Part shown: positions 24,583 to 32,197 of the stretch, one piece after another
Position numbering within the stretch: the first letter of the stretch is position 1
Layout of the letters: each line of letters opens with the position of its first letter
Source of the DNA: DAIDKA01 sp036489445
GTDB lineage: Bacteria; Pseudomonadota; Gammaproteobacteria; Steroidobacterales; Steroidobacteraceae
Assembly: GCA_036489445.1 (NCBI GenBank)
Contig: DASXFV010000088.1
Location: 1 to 39,817, forward strand
DNA length: 39,817 nt
Reading direction: 5' to 3'
Program-made: the position numbers and the translations under genes
The notes under the pieces: generated by a model
What the model saw: the letters and a program-made list of their open reading frames with translations, nothing else
Database searches by the model: none
Told to the model about the DNA's origin: nothing

Positions 24583-24813
24583 ATGGCACAGACCAAACGC
24601 AGTGCGTCCAGTCGCAAGAGTGTCATCGCACTGATTTCCGGGATTCGCGAAAAGGCGGGACTGTCGCAGTCTCAATTTGCAAACTTGCTGGGTGTGTCCG
24701 TGCGCACACTGCAGGATTGGGAACAAGGCCGCCGGGCGCCATCGGGCGCTGCGCGCATGCTGCTGCTGGTGGCTGCCAAGCGTCCCAAGACCCTGCTTGA
24801 GGTCGCTCGCTAG
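24583..24813 (+). CDS. Small HTH (XRE/HigA-like) DNA-binding protein
   Basis: A 76-residue protein consisting of one lambda-repressor-type HTH: GLSQSQFANLLGVSVRTLQ, then DWEQGRRAPSG. This is the pattern of antitoxins and regulators such as HigA and NadS. A strong GGAGG lies 7 bases before the ATG. No toxin-like gene is adjacent: the SDR gene is upstream and a Rid protein gene downstream, whose start is coupled to this stop. It may be an orphan antitoxin or a local regulator. Confidence 0.85.
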   Translation: MAQTKRSASSRKSVIALISGIREKAGLSQSQFANLLGVSVRTLQDWEQGRRAPSGAARMLLLVAAKRPKTLLEVAR

Positions 24814-24827
24814 GGGAGTTGGCGCAG

Positions 24828-25178
24828 GTGGCGGAAATCAAGCGACTTCAGCCCGCGGCGCGATACAGCGAAGGCAGCCTTCACGCGGGTACGGTTTATC
24901 TGGCTGGCCAGGTGGCGGTCGGCGCAGGCGCCAGCATTGAGGCGCAGGCCACCGAGGTGCTGGCGAGCATCGATAAGCTGCTGCACGAGGCCGGTACCAG
25001 CAAGTCGCGGATTCTGATGGCGCAGATCTACCTGGCCGACATGGCCGACTACGCGGGCCTGAACTCGGTATGGGATCGCTGGGTCGACAAAACCAGCGCG
25101 CCGTCCCGCGCGACGGTCGAGGCCAGACTGGCCAAACCCAAGTGGAAGGTCGAGATCGTGGTGACAGCGGCGGTCTAG
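24828..25178 (+). CDS. Rid family protein (YoaB-like)
   Basis: A 116-residue chorismate-mutase-like Rid protein. Matches to the E. coli YoaB subgroup include IYLADMADYAGLNSVWDRWV and the C-terminal PKWKVEIVVTAAV. In ungapped comparison the position of the RidA catalytic Arg is Leu (the nearby Arg is shifted by one), so imine deaminase activity is doubtful. GTG at 24828 was chosen since GGGGAG (24813-24818) is 9 bases upstream; TTG at 24819 is the alternative. The gene follows the HTH gene with 14 bases between. Confidence 0.85.
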   Translation: MAEIKRLQPAARYSEGSLHAGTVYLAGQVAVGAGASIEAQATEVLASIDKLLHEAGTSKSRILMAQIYLADMADYAGLNSVWDRWVDKTSAPSRATVEARLAKPKWKVEIVVTAAV

Positions 25179-25186
25179 GGTTTCCC

Positions 25187-25414
25187 GTGCCACCGCAGAC
25201 CAGTTCGTGTCCGCTGTGTCACCAGCCCAACCACTGTGCGGTCGCGGCGGGTGACGCCGGTGAGATTCACTGCTGGTGCATGGACCGGTCCTTTCCGCAG
25301 GCGTTGAGTCCGGCCGGCGCGGCTGCGGCGCTGCCGGGTAGCGCCGCGTGTCTGTGCCAGGCTTGTGTGCGGCGCGCAGCAGGCGAGCGGGGGTCAGACG
25401 CTGTAGCGTCCTGA
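25187..25414 (+). CDS. Cysteine-rich CWC family protein
   Basis: A 75-residue protein with the metal-binding-like pattern CPLCHQPNHC, then HCWCMDR and finally CLCQACVRR, the features of the Cys_rich_CWC family (PF14375). It is probably a small zinc-binding protein; its function is unknown. It starts with GTG 8 bases after the Rid stop, and the last 21 bases overlap the convergent dioxygenase gene. Confidence 0.75.
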   Translation: MPPQTSSCPLCHQPNHCAVAAGDAGEIHCWCMDRSFPQALSPAGAAAALPGSAACLCQACVRRAAGERGSDAVAS

Positions 25415-26842
25415 GGTCCGGGTGTCCTCGGGGACCCACATGCCGTGGAAGGTGGAGCGCACGCGCGTGGGCATGCGCACCAGTGCCACCGGTCCGTCCT
25501 GAATTCTTTGCGCATCCAGAATGGCCAGGTCACTGCGTAGCTGCGCCAGGCGGTTGACCAGTACCAACAGGTAGCCGTCGCCTTCCGCAGCCCCCGGCGC
25601 ACGCGGCACGAAAGTGGGTTCCTGGACACCACTGCCCGGGCCCGGCGACCAGGTGGAGAGGGCGCCGGTGTGGTGATCAAAGTGGCCGATCGCACCCATG
25701 CCCACGGCGCCCGCCACCGCGTCCGGCGCGCGACAGATCACGAAACCGTGGCGGTAGGGTTTGCCCATCCAGCGATCATCGATTTTCGGCATTTCGCAAG
25801 GCGCGGCCAGCAGCCGGCGCACGGCGAGTTGCTCGGTGGCGAGATTGAAGCTCATCCGGGTGAGCAGCGGCGGGGCCTGCTTGAACGGCGACCCATCGTG
25901 GCTGGGAAAGAAATCAAAGCAATTGCCGTCATACAGACACAGGTCCAGGTGCAGGGTGTCGCCTTCATTGAAGGCGTTCATCATGTGCCCGGCGCTGACA
26001 GTGGGGCCGCGGAACCAGCGCACCTCGCGCGGCGTGCCGCGCCGCGGAACCACAGCATAGAAGCTCGGCTGGTCCGGATGCCATTGGTAGTACGGTCCGC
26101 CTGCCTTGATGACCTCAAGGTCAGTGATCAGCGGGAAGAAGGGCACGATGACGTGTGAGTCGGTGACGGCGAAGTCGTGGACCATGCCCGCGTACGGCAT
26201 CTGCAGCGGAATTTCGTGCACGATGCCTCCATCCACATCGGCAATGTAGATCACGAAGTCCCGCGTGGCATCGCCCTGGGCCTGGTAGGAGAAGGCGACG
26301 AGCTCATTGCGATGCAAATCCAGCTTCGGATGCGCTGTCAGACTGACGGATTTGAGCGCGCCGTCAAAATCAAACTCGCCCCGCGTCGCCAGTGTGTCCG
26401 GATCCACCTCCATCGGGCGCGAGTCCTCCTTGAGTACCAGCAGCCGCCGGCCATGCCACACCACATTGGTATTGGCCGTGCCCATGCTTTTGCCGGCGAC
26501 GGTTGGATCATTGGTATAGCGGTTGCGATACCGGCCGAACAGCGAGCGGCGCGCCGCCTCCTGCAGCAGGAAGCGCTCATTGCGTACCCAGCGATTGCGA
26601 TAATCGACGCGGCCGGCGGCGATCCGGAACATGTGCACCATGCCCTCGCCGTCGATGAAAACGTCCTCGGCAGTACGGGGCGGGTATTGGCGATCTGGTC
26701 CGCAGCGGTAGAGAGTGCCGGTAAGCGCGGCGGGTACTGCACCCTGGATGACCTCCAGGTCGCGGATCTCGGATTCCGCCCGATGCGGTGCACCCCAGCC
26801 CTGGTACAGCGGGATATCGGGAAATCGCACGACTTCGGGCAT
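25394..26842 (-). CDS. Carotenoid-oxygenase family, lignostilbene-dioxygenase-like
   Basis: A 482-residue Fe(II) seven-bladed-propeller dioxygenase that cleaves a C=C bond. The four iron histidines are His171 (TAHPKLD), His222 (VHDF), His286 (GHMMNAF) and His466 (TFHGMWV). FGRYRNRYT has Tyr105 and LLVLKEDS has Lys138, the positions of the Tyr/Lys pair that binds the phenolic hydroxyl in bacterial stilbene-cleaving enzymes (NOV1, LsdA), so a lignostilbene or resveratrol-type substrate is more likely than a carotenoid. AAGGGG lies 8 bases before the ATG. Divergent from the bPH-SHOCT gene. Confidence 0.87.
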   Translation of the reverse strand: MPEVVRFPDIPLYQGWGAPHRAESEIRDLEVIQGAVPAALTGTLYRCGPDRQYPPRTAEDVFIDGEGMVHMFRIAAGRVDYRNRWVRNERFLLQEAARRSLFGRYRNRYTNDPTVAGKSMGTANTNVVWHGRRLLVLKEDSRPMEVDPDTLATRGEFDFDGALKSVSLTAHPKLDLHRNELVAFSYQAQGDATRDFVIYIADVDGGIVHEIPLQMPYAGMVHDFAVTDSHVIVPFFPLITDLEVIKAGGPYYQWHPDQPSFYAVVPRRGTPREVRWFRGPTVSAGHMMNAFNEGDTLHLDLCLYDGNCFDFFPSHDGSPFKQAPPLLTRMSFNLATEQLAVRRLLAAPCEMPKIDDRWMGKPYRHGFVICRAPDAVAGAVGMGAIGHFDHHTGALSTWSPGPGSGVQEPTFVPRAPGAAEGDGYLLVLVNRLAQLRSDLAILDAQRIQDGPVALVRMPTRVRSTFHGMWVPEDTRTSGRYSV

Positions 26843-26921
26843 GATGGACCCCTTTGCATCTGCACGGCAGCGGATTCTGGTCAGTGTACGCGCAGGCCGT
26901 CAACCACGGAGAGAAGCAACG

Positions 26922-27548
26922 ATGGAGCTGAACACGGACCGCAACGAACCCGGGCTGGGCAAAGCGCTGGCGGCGCTGCATTCCGTCCTGATTCCTGCCG
27001 AGACCGTCGAGGCCTGGGCAACTCAGCGGCGTGTGTTCGCCCTGACGCATCGCAGGATGGTCATCGCGGCGACCAGCGGCCGGCTGATCTGGCTGGTGCG
27101 CCGGCTTCTCGGCGGCTTCGATGTGGTGAACCTGCGCTGGCAGGACCTCTCGGAGGTCAATCTTCGGGTCGGCGTCTTCGGCGCCGACCTGATCATCCGC
27201 GCCGATCAGATGACGGACCTGGCCATCCAGGCCCAGCAGGGCGCCCGCGTCATCACGATCGAGGGCCTGCGCAAGGACCAGGCGCAAGCCGTCTACCGGA
27301 TCTGTCAGGCCCAGGACCAGGCCTGGCGGGAGAAGCGGCGCATCCGCGAGTTGGAGGAGCTGCGTGCCCGTTCCGGTGGGGTCCAGCTGAGTACCGGCGG
27401 CACGGCCCCAGGTGCGCCGGTCGCAGCCGCAGGCGGATCTTCCGAGACCTTGCGGCGCCTGCAGGAGGCCAAGCAGATGCTCGATTCGAAGCTGATCACC
27501 GACTCCGAATATGAGTCCATCAAGGCACGGATCCTGGCTGGGGGCTGA
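26922..27548 (+). CDS. Bacterial PH-like and SHOCT domain protein
   Basis: A 208-residue cytoplasmic protein. The N-terminal part (about 20-125) looks like a bacterial PH domain (TQRRVFALTHRRMVIAA). A charged helix (about 125-150), a Gly/Ala linker and a C-terminal SHOCT motif (about 175-208: LRRLQEAKQMLDSKLITDSE) follow. SHOCT domains are short oligomerisation or binding modules. GGAGAG lies about 8 bases before the ATG. It may be an adaptor for the flanking genes or unrelated. Confidence 0.8.
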   Translation: MELNTDRNEPGLGKALAALHSVLIPAETVEAWATQRRVFALTHRRMVIAATSGRLIWLVRRLLGGFDVVNLRWQDLSEVNLRVGVFGADLIIRADQMTDLAIQAQQGARVITIEGLRKDQAQAVYRICQAQDQAWREKRRIRELEELRARSGGVQLSTGGTAPGAPVAAAGGSSETLRRLQEAKQMLDSKLITDSEYESIKARILAGG

Positions 27549-27595
27549 TGGTGTATCGTCGCCCACTGCTTGCAGTTGGCATCAGGAGACAATCG

Positions 27596-28618
27596 ATGAA
27601 AATGCGCAAAATTGCTGTCGAGGAAGCATTCTCCATTCCCGAGGTGGCCGAGGGGCTGAAGCAGGTCGCCCGGGCTCCCGGCGAAAGCTCGGACCTGCCA
27701 TTGGTGCGCGGCATCTACGACAGTCAGGGTGGTTACGGGACCATGAAGTTCCTGGACGGGCTGCTGGACCTCGAGGACCGCCGCATCAAGGATATGGACG
27801 CCAACGGCGTCGACATGCACCTCCTGTCGCTCACGGCCCCCGGCGTGCAGATGTTTGATGCGGACCAGGCGTGTGAACTGGCCACCCTGGCCAATGACCG
27901 CCTCGCGGCCGTCATCGGCCGGCACCCGACCCGCTTCGCGGGGCTCGCGGCATTCGCGCCCCAGGCGCCGCGGCGCGCGGTGCGTGAAATGGAGCGCGCC
28001 ATCCGCGACTTGAAGCTCAATGGCTTCATCCTCAACTCGCACACCCACAGCGAGTACCTGGATGATCCGAAGTATTGGCCGATTCTCGAGGCCGCCGAGG
28101 CCCTCGATCGCTGCATCTATATCCATCCGCGTGGTCCAGCTGATGGCCTGAAGGGCCCGATGGCTCACTACGGCATGGATTCCGCGATGTGGGCCTATGG
28201 CGTTGAAGTCGGCACGCACGTCGTGCGCATGATGGCCTCGGGGCTGTTTGACAGGTTCCCGAAACTGAAGATCTGCATCGGCCACATGGGCGAAGCGGTG
28301 CATTTCTGGATCTGGCGCATTACCTTCATGAACAGCCGCTCGCAGGCCATCGGTCGCGCGCCCAAGACCAGCCTCACCATGGCCGAGTACTTCCAGCGAA
28401 ATTTCGTGATCAGCACTTCGGGTGCGGAGGATCCGCTGGCGCTCGAGTATTCGATCAAGAAGTTGGGCATCGATAACGTCATGTGGGCGATCGACTACCC
28501 CTACCAGCCCTCGGCCCCGGCCGTCGCCTTCATGGATGCGGTGGAGCTGAATCCGGAGGATAAGGCGAAGGTGTATCACCGTAACGCGGAGCGGGTATTC
28601 CACATCAAGGCGGTGTAA
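27596..28618 (+). CDS. Amidohydrolase_2 family decarboxylase (LigW/gamma-resorcylate type)
   Basis: A 340-residue TIM-barrel metal enzyme. It resembles gamma-resorcylate and 5-carboxyvanillate decarboxylases: VEEAFSIPE at the N-terminus, LLSLTAPGVQ, His177 in YIHPRGP, GHMGEAVHFWIWR, NFVISTSG and Asp300 in AIDYPY. The first-strand motif is E-x-A rather than E-x-H, the variant reported for LigW. Function is therefore probably non-oxidative decarboxylation of an aromatic acid, though hydrolysis is possible. AGGAG is 7 bases before the ATG. The nearby dioxygenase fits an aromatic-catabolic role. Confidence 0.82.
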   Translation: MKMRKIAVEEAFSIPEVAEGLKQVARAPGESSDLPLVRGIYDSQGGYGTMKFLDGLLDLEDRRIKDMDANGVDMHLLSLTAPGVQMFDADQACELATLANDRLAAVIGRHPTRFAGLAAFAPQAPRRAVREMERAIRDLKLNGFILNSHTHSEYLDDPKYWPILEAAEALDRCIYIHPRGPADGLKGPMAHYGMDSAMWAYGVEVGTHVVRMMASGLFDRFPKLKICIGHMGEAVHFWIWRITFMNSRSQAIGRAPKTSLTMAEYFQRNFVISTSGAEDPLALEYSIKKLGIDNVMWAIDYPYQPSAPAVAFMDAVELNPEDKAKVYHRNAERVFHIKAV

Positions 28619-28654
28619 TGTGACGCCCCCGTTGAAGGCGGGCAGCTGCGGTGC

Positions 28655-28676
28655 GCGGGTGCCATAAAAGACCCGC
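28655..28676 (+). repeat. Inverted repeat before folD
   Basis: GCGGGT, ten bases, then ACCCGC. It lies between the decarboxylase gene and a TATAAA box (28685-28690) that could be the folD -10. No T-run follows, so a regulatory hairpin or operator is as likely as a weak terminator. Confidence 0.4.
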
Positions 28677-28684
28677 ATACCAGC

Positions 28685-28690
28685 TATAAA
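28685..28690 (+). promoter_or_regulatory. -10 box of folD
   Basis: TATAAA 22 bases before the folD ATG, with CAGG as a modest ribosome binding site in between. No good -35 is seen. Confidence 0.45.
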
Positions 28691-28712
28691 ACAGTCAGCA
28701 CACAGGTACTCA

Positions 28713-29567
28713 ATGAGCGCGCGAATCATAGACGGCAAGGCGATTGCCGCCAAAATCAAAGAAGAACAGAAGCAGCGCATCCTGCGCCTGCAGCAGCAGC
28801 ACGGTGTGCGGCCGGGTCTGGCCGTCATCCTGGTCGGCAATGATCCGGCCTCCCAGGTCTATGTGCGGAACAAAGTGGCGGCCTGCAAGGTCGTGGGCAT
28901 CCGCTCGGAGCTGGTCGAATTGCCGGTAACGGCTTCCCAGGACCAACTGCTGAGTCGGATCGATGCGCTCAACACCGATCCCAGCATCCACGGCATCCTG
29001 GTGCAGCTGCCCCTGCCACCGCAGATCGATGTCCACAGCGTTCTGGAGCGTATCGACTTCCACAAGGATGTCGATGGGTTCCATCTGTACAACGTCGGTG
29101 GCCTGGTGACCGGCAACACGGTGTTCCCCCCGTGCACGCCCTACGGCGTGCAGAAGATCCTCGAGCATGAACAGATCCCGGTCGAGGGCCGCAATGTCGT
29201 GGTGGTCGGCGCCAGCAACATCGTCGGCAAGCCCATGGCGCTCATGCTCATGCAGCAGGAAGCGACGGTATGCATCTGCCACAAGAAGACCCGCGACCTG
29301 GGCATGTTCACCATGCTGGCCGACATCCTGGTGGTGGCGGCCGGAGTTCCGGGACTGATCGTCCCGCAGATGGTGCGCACCGGCGCCGTGGTGATCGATG
29401 TGGGCATCAACCGCCTGCCCGACGGCCGCATCGTCGGGGATGTGGATTTTGAGGGCGTCCGGCAGATAGCCTCCGCCATCACCCCGGTACCGGGCGGGGT
29501 CGGCCCCATGACCATCGCCATGCTGCTGTACAACACGGTGCAGTCGGCTGAGCGCTCGGTCGCGTAA
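28713..29567 (+). CDS. folD: Bifunctional methylene-THF dehydrogenase/methenyl-THF cyclohydrolase
   Basis: Interconverts 5,10-methylene-, methenyl- and 10-formyl-tetrahydrofolate with NADP. The 284-residue product is full length. It has YVRNKVAAC with the catalytic Lys, the DVDGFH motif, PPCTPYGV, the dinucleotide-binding VVVGASNIVGKPMA and the C-terminal TPVPGGVGPMTIAML. It is housekeeping for purines, fMet-tRNA and methionine. It precedes def by 27 bases, although def has its own promoter. Confidence 0.95.
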   Translation: MSARIIDGKAIAAKIKEEQKQRILRLQQQHGVRPGLAVILVGNDPASQVYVRNKVAACKVVGIRSELVELPVTASQDQLLSRIDALNTDPSIHGILVQLPLPPQIDVHSVLERIDFHKDVDGFHLYNVGGLVTGNTVFPPCTPYGVQKILEHEQIPVEGRNVVVVGASNIVGKPMALMLMQQEATVCICHKKTRDLGMFTMLADILVVAAGVPGLIVPQMVRTGAVVIDVGINRLPDGRIVGDVDFEGVRQIASAITPVPGGVGPMTIAMLLYNTVQSAERSVA

Positions 29568-29581
29568 CCCACTCGCTTAGG

Positions 29582-29587
29582 TATGAT
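29582..29587 (+). promoter_or_regulatory. -10 box of a leaderless def promoter
   Basis: TATGAT ends 7 bases before the ATG at 29595, with no ribosome binding sequence in between. The upstream ATG at 29583 lies inside this hexamer, which argues for the second start. Confidence 0.6.
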
Positions 29588-29594
29588 TGTCCGC

Positions 29595-30128
29595 ATGGCA
29601 GTCAAACCGGTTCTGAAAATGGGGCATCCGCTGCTGCGCCAGGTGGCGGCGCCCGTCGGGGTGTTCGATGCGGCGCAGATGGATGAGCTGCTGATCGACA
29701 TGGAAGACACCATGCGTGCGCTGAACGGTGCGGGCATTGCCGCGCCGCAGATCGGCGTCAGCCTGCGCGTCGTGATTTTCGAGATGCAGGAGAATCCGCG
29801 CTATCCGCATGTCGCGCCCATTCCCTTTACCGTGCTCATCAACCCGGTGCTGGATCCGCTGGGTACGGAAAAGGAAGAGGGCTGGGAAGGCTGTCTGTCA
29901 GTACCCGGCCTGCGCGGCGTGGTGCCGCGCTATCGTCGATTGCACTACAGCGGTCTGGACCGCCTCGGACAACCCTTTGAGCGCACGGTCGAGGGATTTC
30001 ATGCCCGCGTCGTGCAGCATGAGGTTGATCATCTGGACGGCGTGCTGTTTCCGCAGCGGGTCGAGGACATGACCCGCTTTGGTTTTGAAGATGCGCTGGT
30101 GGGCCAGATGGTGCCCACACCGGACTGA
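29595..30128 (+). CDS. def: Peptide deformylase
   Basis: Removes the N-formyl group from new proteins. The 177-residue enzyme has motif 1 GAGIAAPQIG, motif 2 EGCLSVPG with the metal-binding Cys, and motif 3 QHEVDHLDG with two metal-binding His. The start at 29595 is preferred over 29583 (see the promoter). It is not next to fmt here, unlike in E. coli, so it may be a second copy. It ends 7 bases from the convergent YebC-like gene. Confidence 0.94.
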   Translation: MAVKPVLKMGHPLLRQVAAPVGVFDAAQMDELLIDMEDTMRALNGAGIAAPQIGVSLRVVIFEMQENPRYPHVAPIPFTVLINPVLDPLGTEKEEGWEGCLSVPGLRGVVPRYRRLHYSGLDRLGQPFERTVEGFHARVVQHEVDHLDGVLFPQRVEDMTRFGFEDALVGQMVPTPD

Positions 30129-30135
30129 CAGCCGG

Positions 30136-30858
30136 TCATCCGAGGTTATGGAAGACGCTGTGGACATCGTCTTCCTGTTCGAGCTTGTCGACCAGCGCCA
30201 GCACTTCGGTGGCTGCGCTTTCCGGAAGCTGCGTGGGTACGGTGGGCAGGTATTCGTGTTCAGCGGAAAGGGGCGACAGGCCACGCATTTCCAACGCCTC
30301 CTGGAGTTTGCCGAAGTCCGCGAAGGCGCACCGGATCACCAACTGCGGTTCGCCCTTTTCGCCGCTGCTGTCGCCCATCTCGTCCAGGCCGTGATCGATC
30401 AGATACAGCTCCAGCTCATCATGATCGATACCGGTCGGGTCCAGGCGCAACACGCCCATTTTCCTGAACTGAAAACTGACGCTGCCGCTGGTGGCCAGGT
30501 TGCCGCCGTGCTTGGTGACGACATTGCGTACGGTGGCAACGGTGCGCACGGGATTGTCGGTGGCGGTCTCGATCAACAGTGCGATGCCATGCGGTGCGTA
30601 GGCTTCGTACAGCACCTGCTGGTAGTTGGCGGCATCACGGCCCGAGGCGCGCTTGATGGCTGCCTCGACCTTGTCTTTGGGCATGTTCACCGCGCGCGCG
30701 TTCTGCACGGCGCGGCGCAGGCTGGGATTGCCGGCGGGGTCGGGGCCGCCGGCCTTCACCGCCATGGTGATGTCCTTGGCGATGCGCGCGAACTGCTTGG
30801 CCATGCGGTTCCAGCGCGCGAACATCGTGGCTTTTCTGACTTCGAATATGCGACCCAT
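30136..30858 (-). CDS. YebC/TACO1 family protein, YeeN type
   Basis: A 240-residue member of the YebC/PmpR family of translation or transcription factors. It has the family core around NARAVNMPKDKVEAAIKRAS, YEAYAPHGIALLIETATDN, GGNLATSGSVSFQF and VDKLEQEDDVHSVFHNL. The N-terminus begins MGRIFEVRKATMFARW, unlike classic YebC (MAGHSKWANI), and it is not near ruvC here, so it is a paralogue of the YeeN kind. ATG 30858 was preferred over an upstream TTG. A terminator for the upstream desaturase lies 45 bases upstream. Confidence 0.87.
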   Translation of the reverse strand: MGRIFEVRKATMFARWNRMAKQFARIAKDITMAVKAGGPDPAGNPSLRRAVQNARAVNMPKDKVEAAIKRASGRDAANYQQVLYEAYAPHGIALLIETATDNPVRTVATVRNVVTKHGGNLATSGSVSFQFRKMGVLRLDPTGIDHDELELYLIDHGLDEMGDSSGEKGEPQLVIRCAFADFGKLQEALEMRGLSPLSAEHEYLPTVPTQLPESAATEVLALVDKLEQEDDVHSVFHNLG

Positions 30859-30903
30859 GTGGAGTGTCCCGCTCAATGGCCGGTAGTGGCCGACCGGATG
30901 TGA

Positions 30904-30928
30904 AAACCCCCGCTTTGGGCGGGGGTTT
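30904..30928 (-). terminator. Rho-independent terminator of the desaturase gene
   Basis: A 10-bp stem (AAACCCCCGC / GCGGGGGTTT) around a 5-base loop, with a run of Ts after the stem on the minus strand. It lies 33 bases past the desaturase stop. The symmetrical A/T flanks could also allow termination on the plus strand. Confidence 0.85.
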
Positions 30929-30960
30929 CAGCGATGCTTTCGAAGCTCAAGGCCTTCGCG

Positions 30961-32121
30961 TCAGGCCAGCTCGGCATTCAGTACACGCAACCTGCGGCGC
31001 TGCACCTTCAGACGCTGCTCGATCTCGCGCAGACGGGTCTGAAAGCTGGCGTGTTCCCAATGCTCGATGACGGCACGCTTCTTCTCTTCAAGCCACTGTT
31101 CCTTGACGCGGGTCCAGTCGGCGACGGCGGCGGCCAGAGCATCGTATTCCAGAGCGATCTTGTTGCGCAGCTGCTCGATGTGCGTCGGACCGCGATGCGC
31201 ATCCGGCAGCCGGGCCAGCTTCTGCTGGGCACGGTTCAGCTGCATGGCCAGCAACGCGCGTTGGATCTGGAAGGCCGGTGTGCGCTTCAGGCGCCGGGCC
31301 AGGCCGATCGAGGCGCAGGAGGCGATCAGCCACTTGGTGGGATCCCACTGCCACCAGCGCACACCATTGCGGTAATCGTGCGCGAAGATGTGGTGGAAGT
31401 TGTGATAGCCCTCACCATGGGTGACCAGCGCCAGTACCGGATTGTCGCGGGCGGTGTTGTCCTCGGTGTAGGGGCGTGAACCCCAGATGTGTGCCAGGGA
31501 GTTGATGAAGAAAGTGAAGTGATGGCTCAGGCACAGGCGTGCCACGCCTGCCAGCAGCACCGCACCCCAGATATCGCCCAGCGCCCAGCCCACCAGCACG
31601 GGTAGACCGAAGTTGGCGCCGATGGCCAGGACCGCGTAATAGCGGTGCTGAAACGCCAGGACTCGATCGCGCTTCAGGTCTGGAATATTGGTGAAATCCA
31701 CTTCGCCGCTCTTGTAGTCACGCAGCATCCAGCCGATGTGCGAGAACCAGAAGCCGCGATTGGCGGAATACGGATCCTTGGTGTTGTCGTCCACGTTCAG
31801 GTGATGGCGACGATGGCCGCTGCACCACACCCAGGCGCTGTTCTGCAGCGCCATGGTGCCGAACACCAAATAGAACACACGCAGGATGAAATGCGCTTCG
31901 TAGGCGCGGTGCGCCCACAGGCGGTGGTAACCCCCGGTAATGGACATCCCGTTGGCGATGAGGAAAAAGGCAAAGAATGCCCAGAGGCCGGCGGAATATC
32001 CATGCACGATGCCGTACCAGGGCACGGCGATCAGCGTGATGAGGGCCGTCAGCGCGAAGATCATCACGTTGAGGATGATGAGCGGGGGCTTTTCGGTGTG
32101 GGCTTGGTCGACGTTAGACAT
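30961..32121 (-). CDS. Membrane fatty-acid desaturase with C-terminal coiled coil
   Basis: An acyl-CoA delta-9-type desaturase of 386 residues in the inner membrane. The three histidine boxes are HRLWAH (66-71), HRRHH (103-107) and HNFHH (240-244), with four hydrophobic segments around them. Residues about 290-386 form a long charged helix (LNRAQQKLARLP; LREIEQRLKVQRRRL) that usual bacterial enzymes, of about 300 residues or less, lack. It is probably oxygen-dependent and makes mono-unsaturated chains, which could feed the cfa-type enzyme. Divergent from acvB; a dyad lies in the gap at 32198-32213. Confidence 0.88.
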   Translation of the reverse strand: MSNVDQAHTEKPPLIILNVMIFALTALITLIAVPWYGIVHGYSAGLWAFFAFFLIANGMSITGGYHRLWAHRAYEAHFILRVFYLVFGTMALQNSAWVWCSGHRRHHLNVDDNTKDPYSANRGFWFSHIGWMLRDYKSGEVDFTNIPDLKRDRVLAFQHRYYAVLAIGANFGLPVLVGWALGDIWGAVLLAGVARLCLSHHFTFFINSLAHIWGSRPYTEDNTARDNPVLALVTHGEGYHNFHHIFAHDYRNGVRWWQWDPTKWLIASCASIGLARRLKRTPAFQIQRALLAMQLNRAQQKLARLPDAHRGPTHIEQLRNKIALEYDALAAAVADWTRVKEQWLEEKKRAVIEHWEHASFQTRLREIEQRLKVQRRRLRVLNAELA

Positions 32122-32197
32122 GCGCTTTATCAGGCCTTCAAAAGGGCGGGATTAAACCCCGGCACCTTATCATGATCGGTATGTTCCTGTGGGTTCG

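Noticed and set aside
16203..26842. A carotenoid pathway built from the CrtC-like protein, the geranylgeranyl-reductase-like protein and the carotenoid oxygenase family member
   Set aside because: No phytoene synthase or desaturase is present, the CrtC-like protein is an ABC-linked lipoprotein, and the oxygenase carries stilbene-type substrate residues.
29215..29245. FolD has Ala in place of Arg in the usual GRS cofactor motif, suggesting NAD preference
   Set aside because: GAS is, to my knowledge, common in FolD of other proteobacteria, so it is not a distinguishing change.
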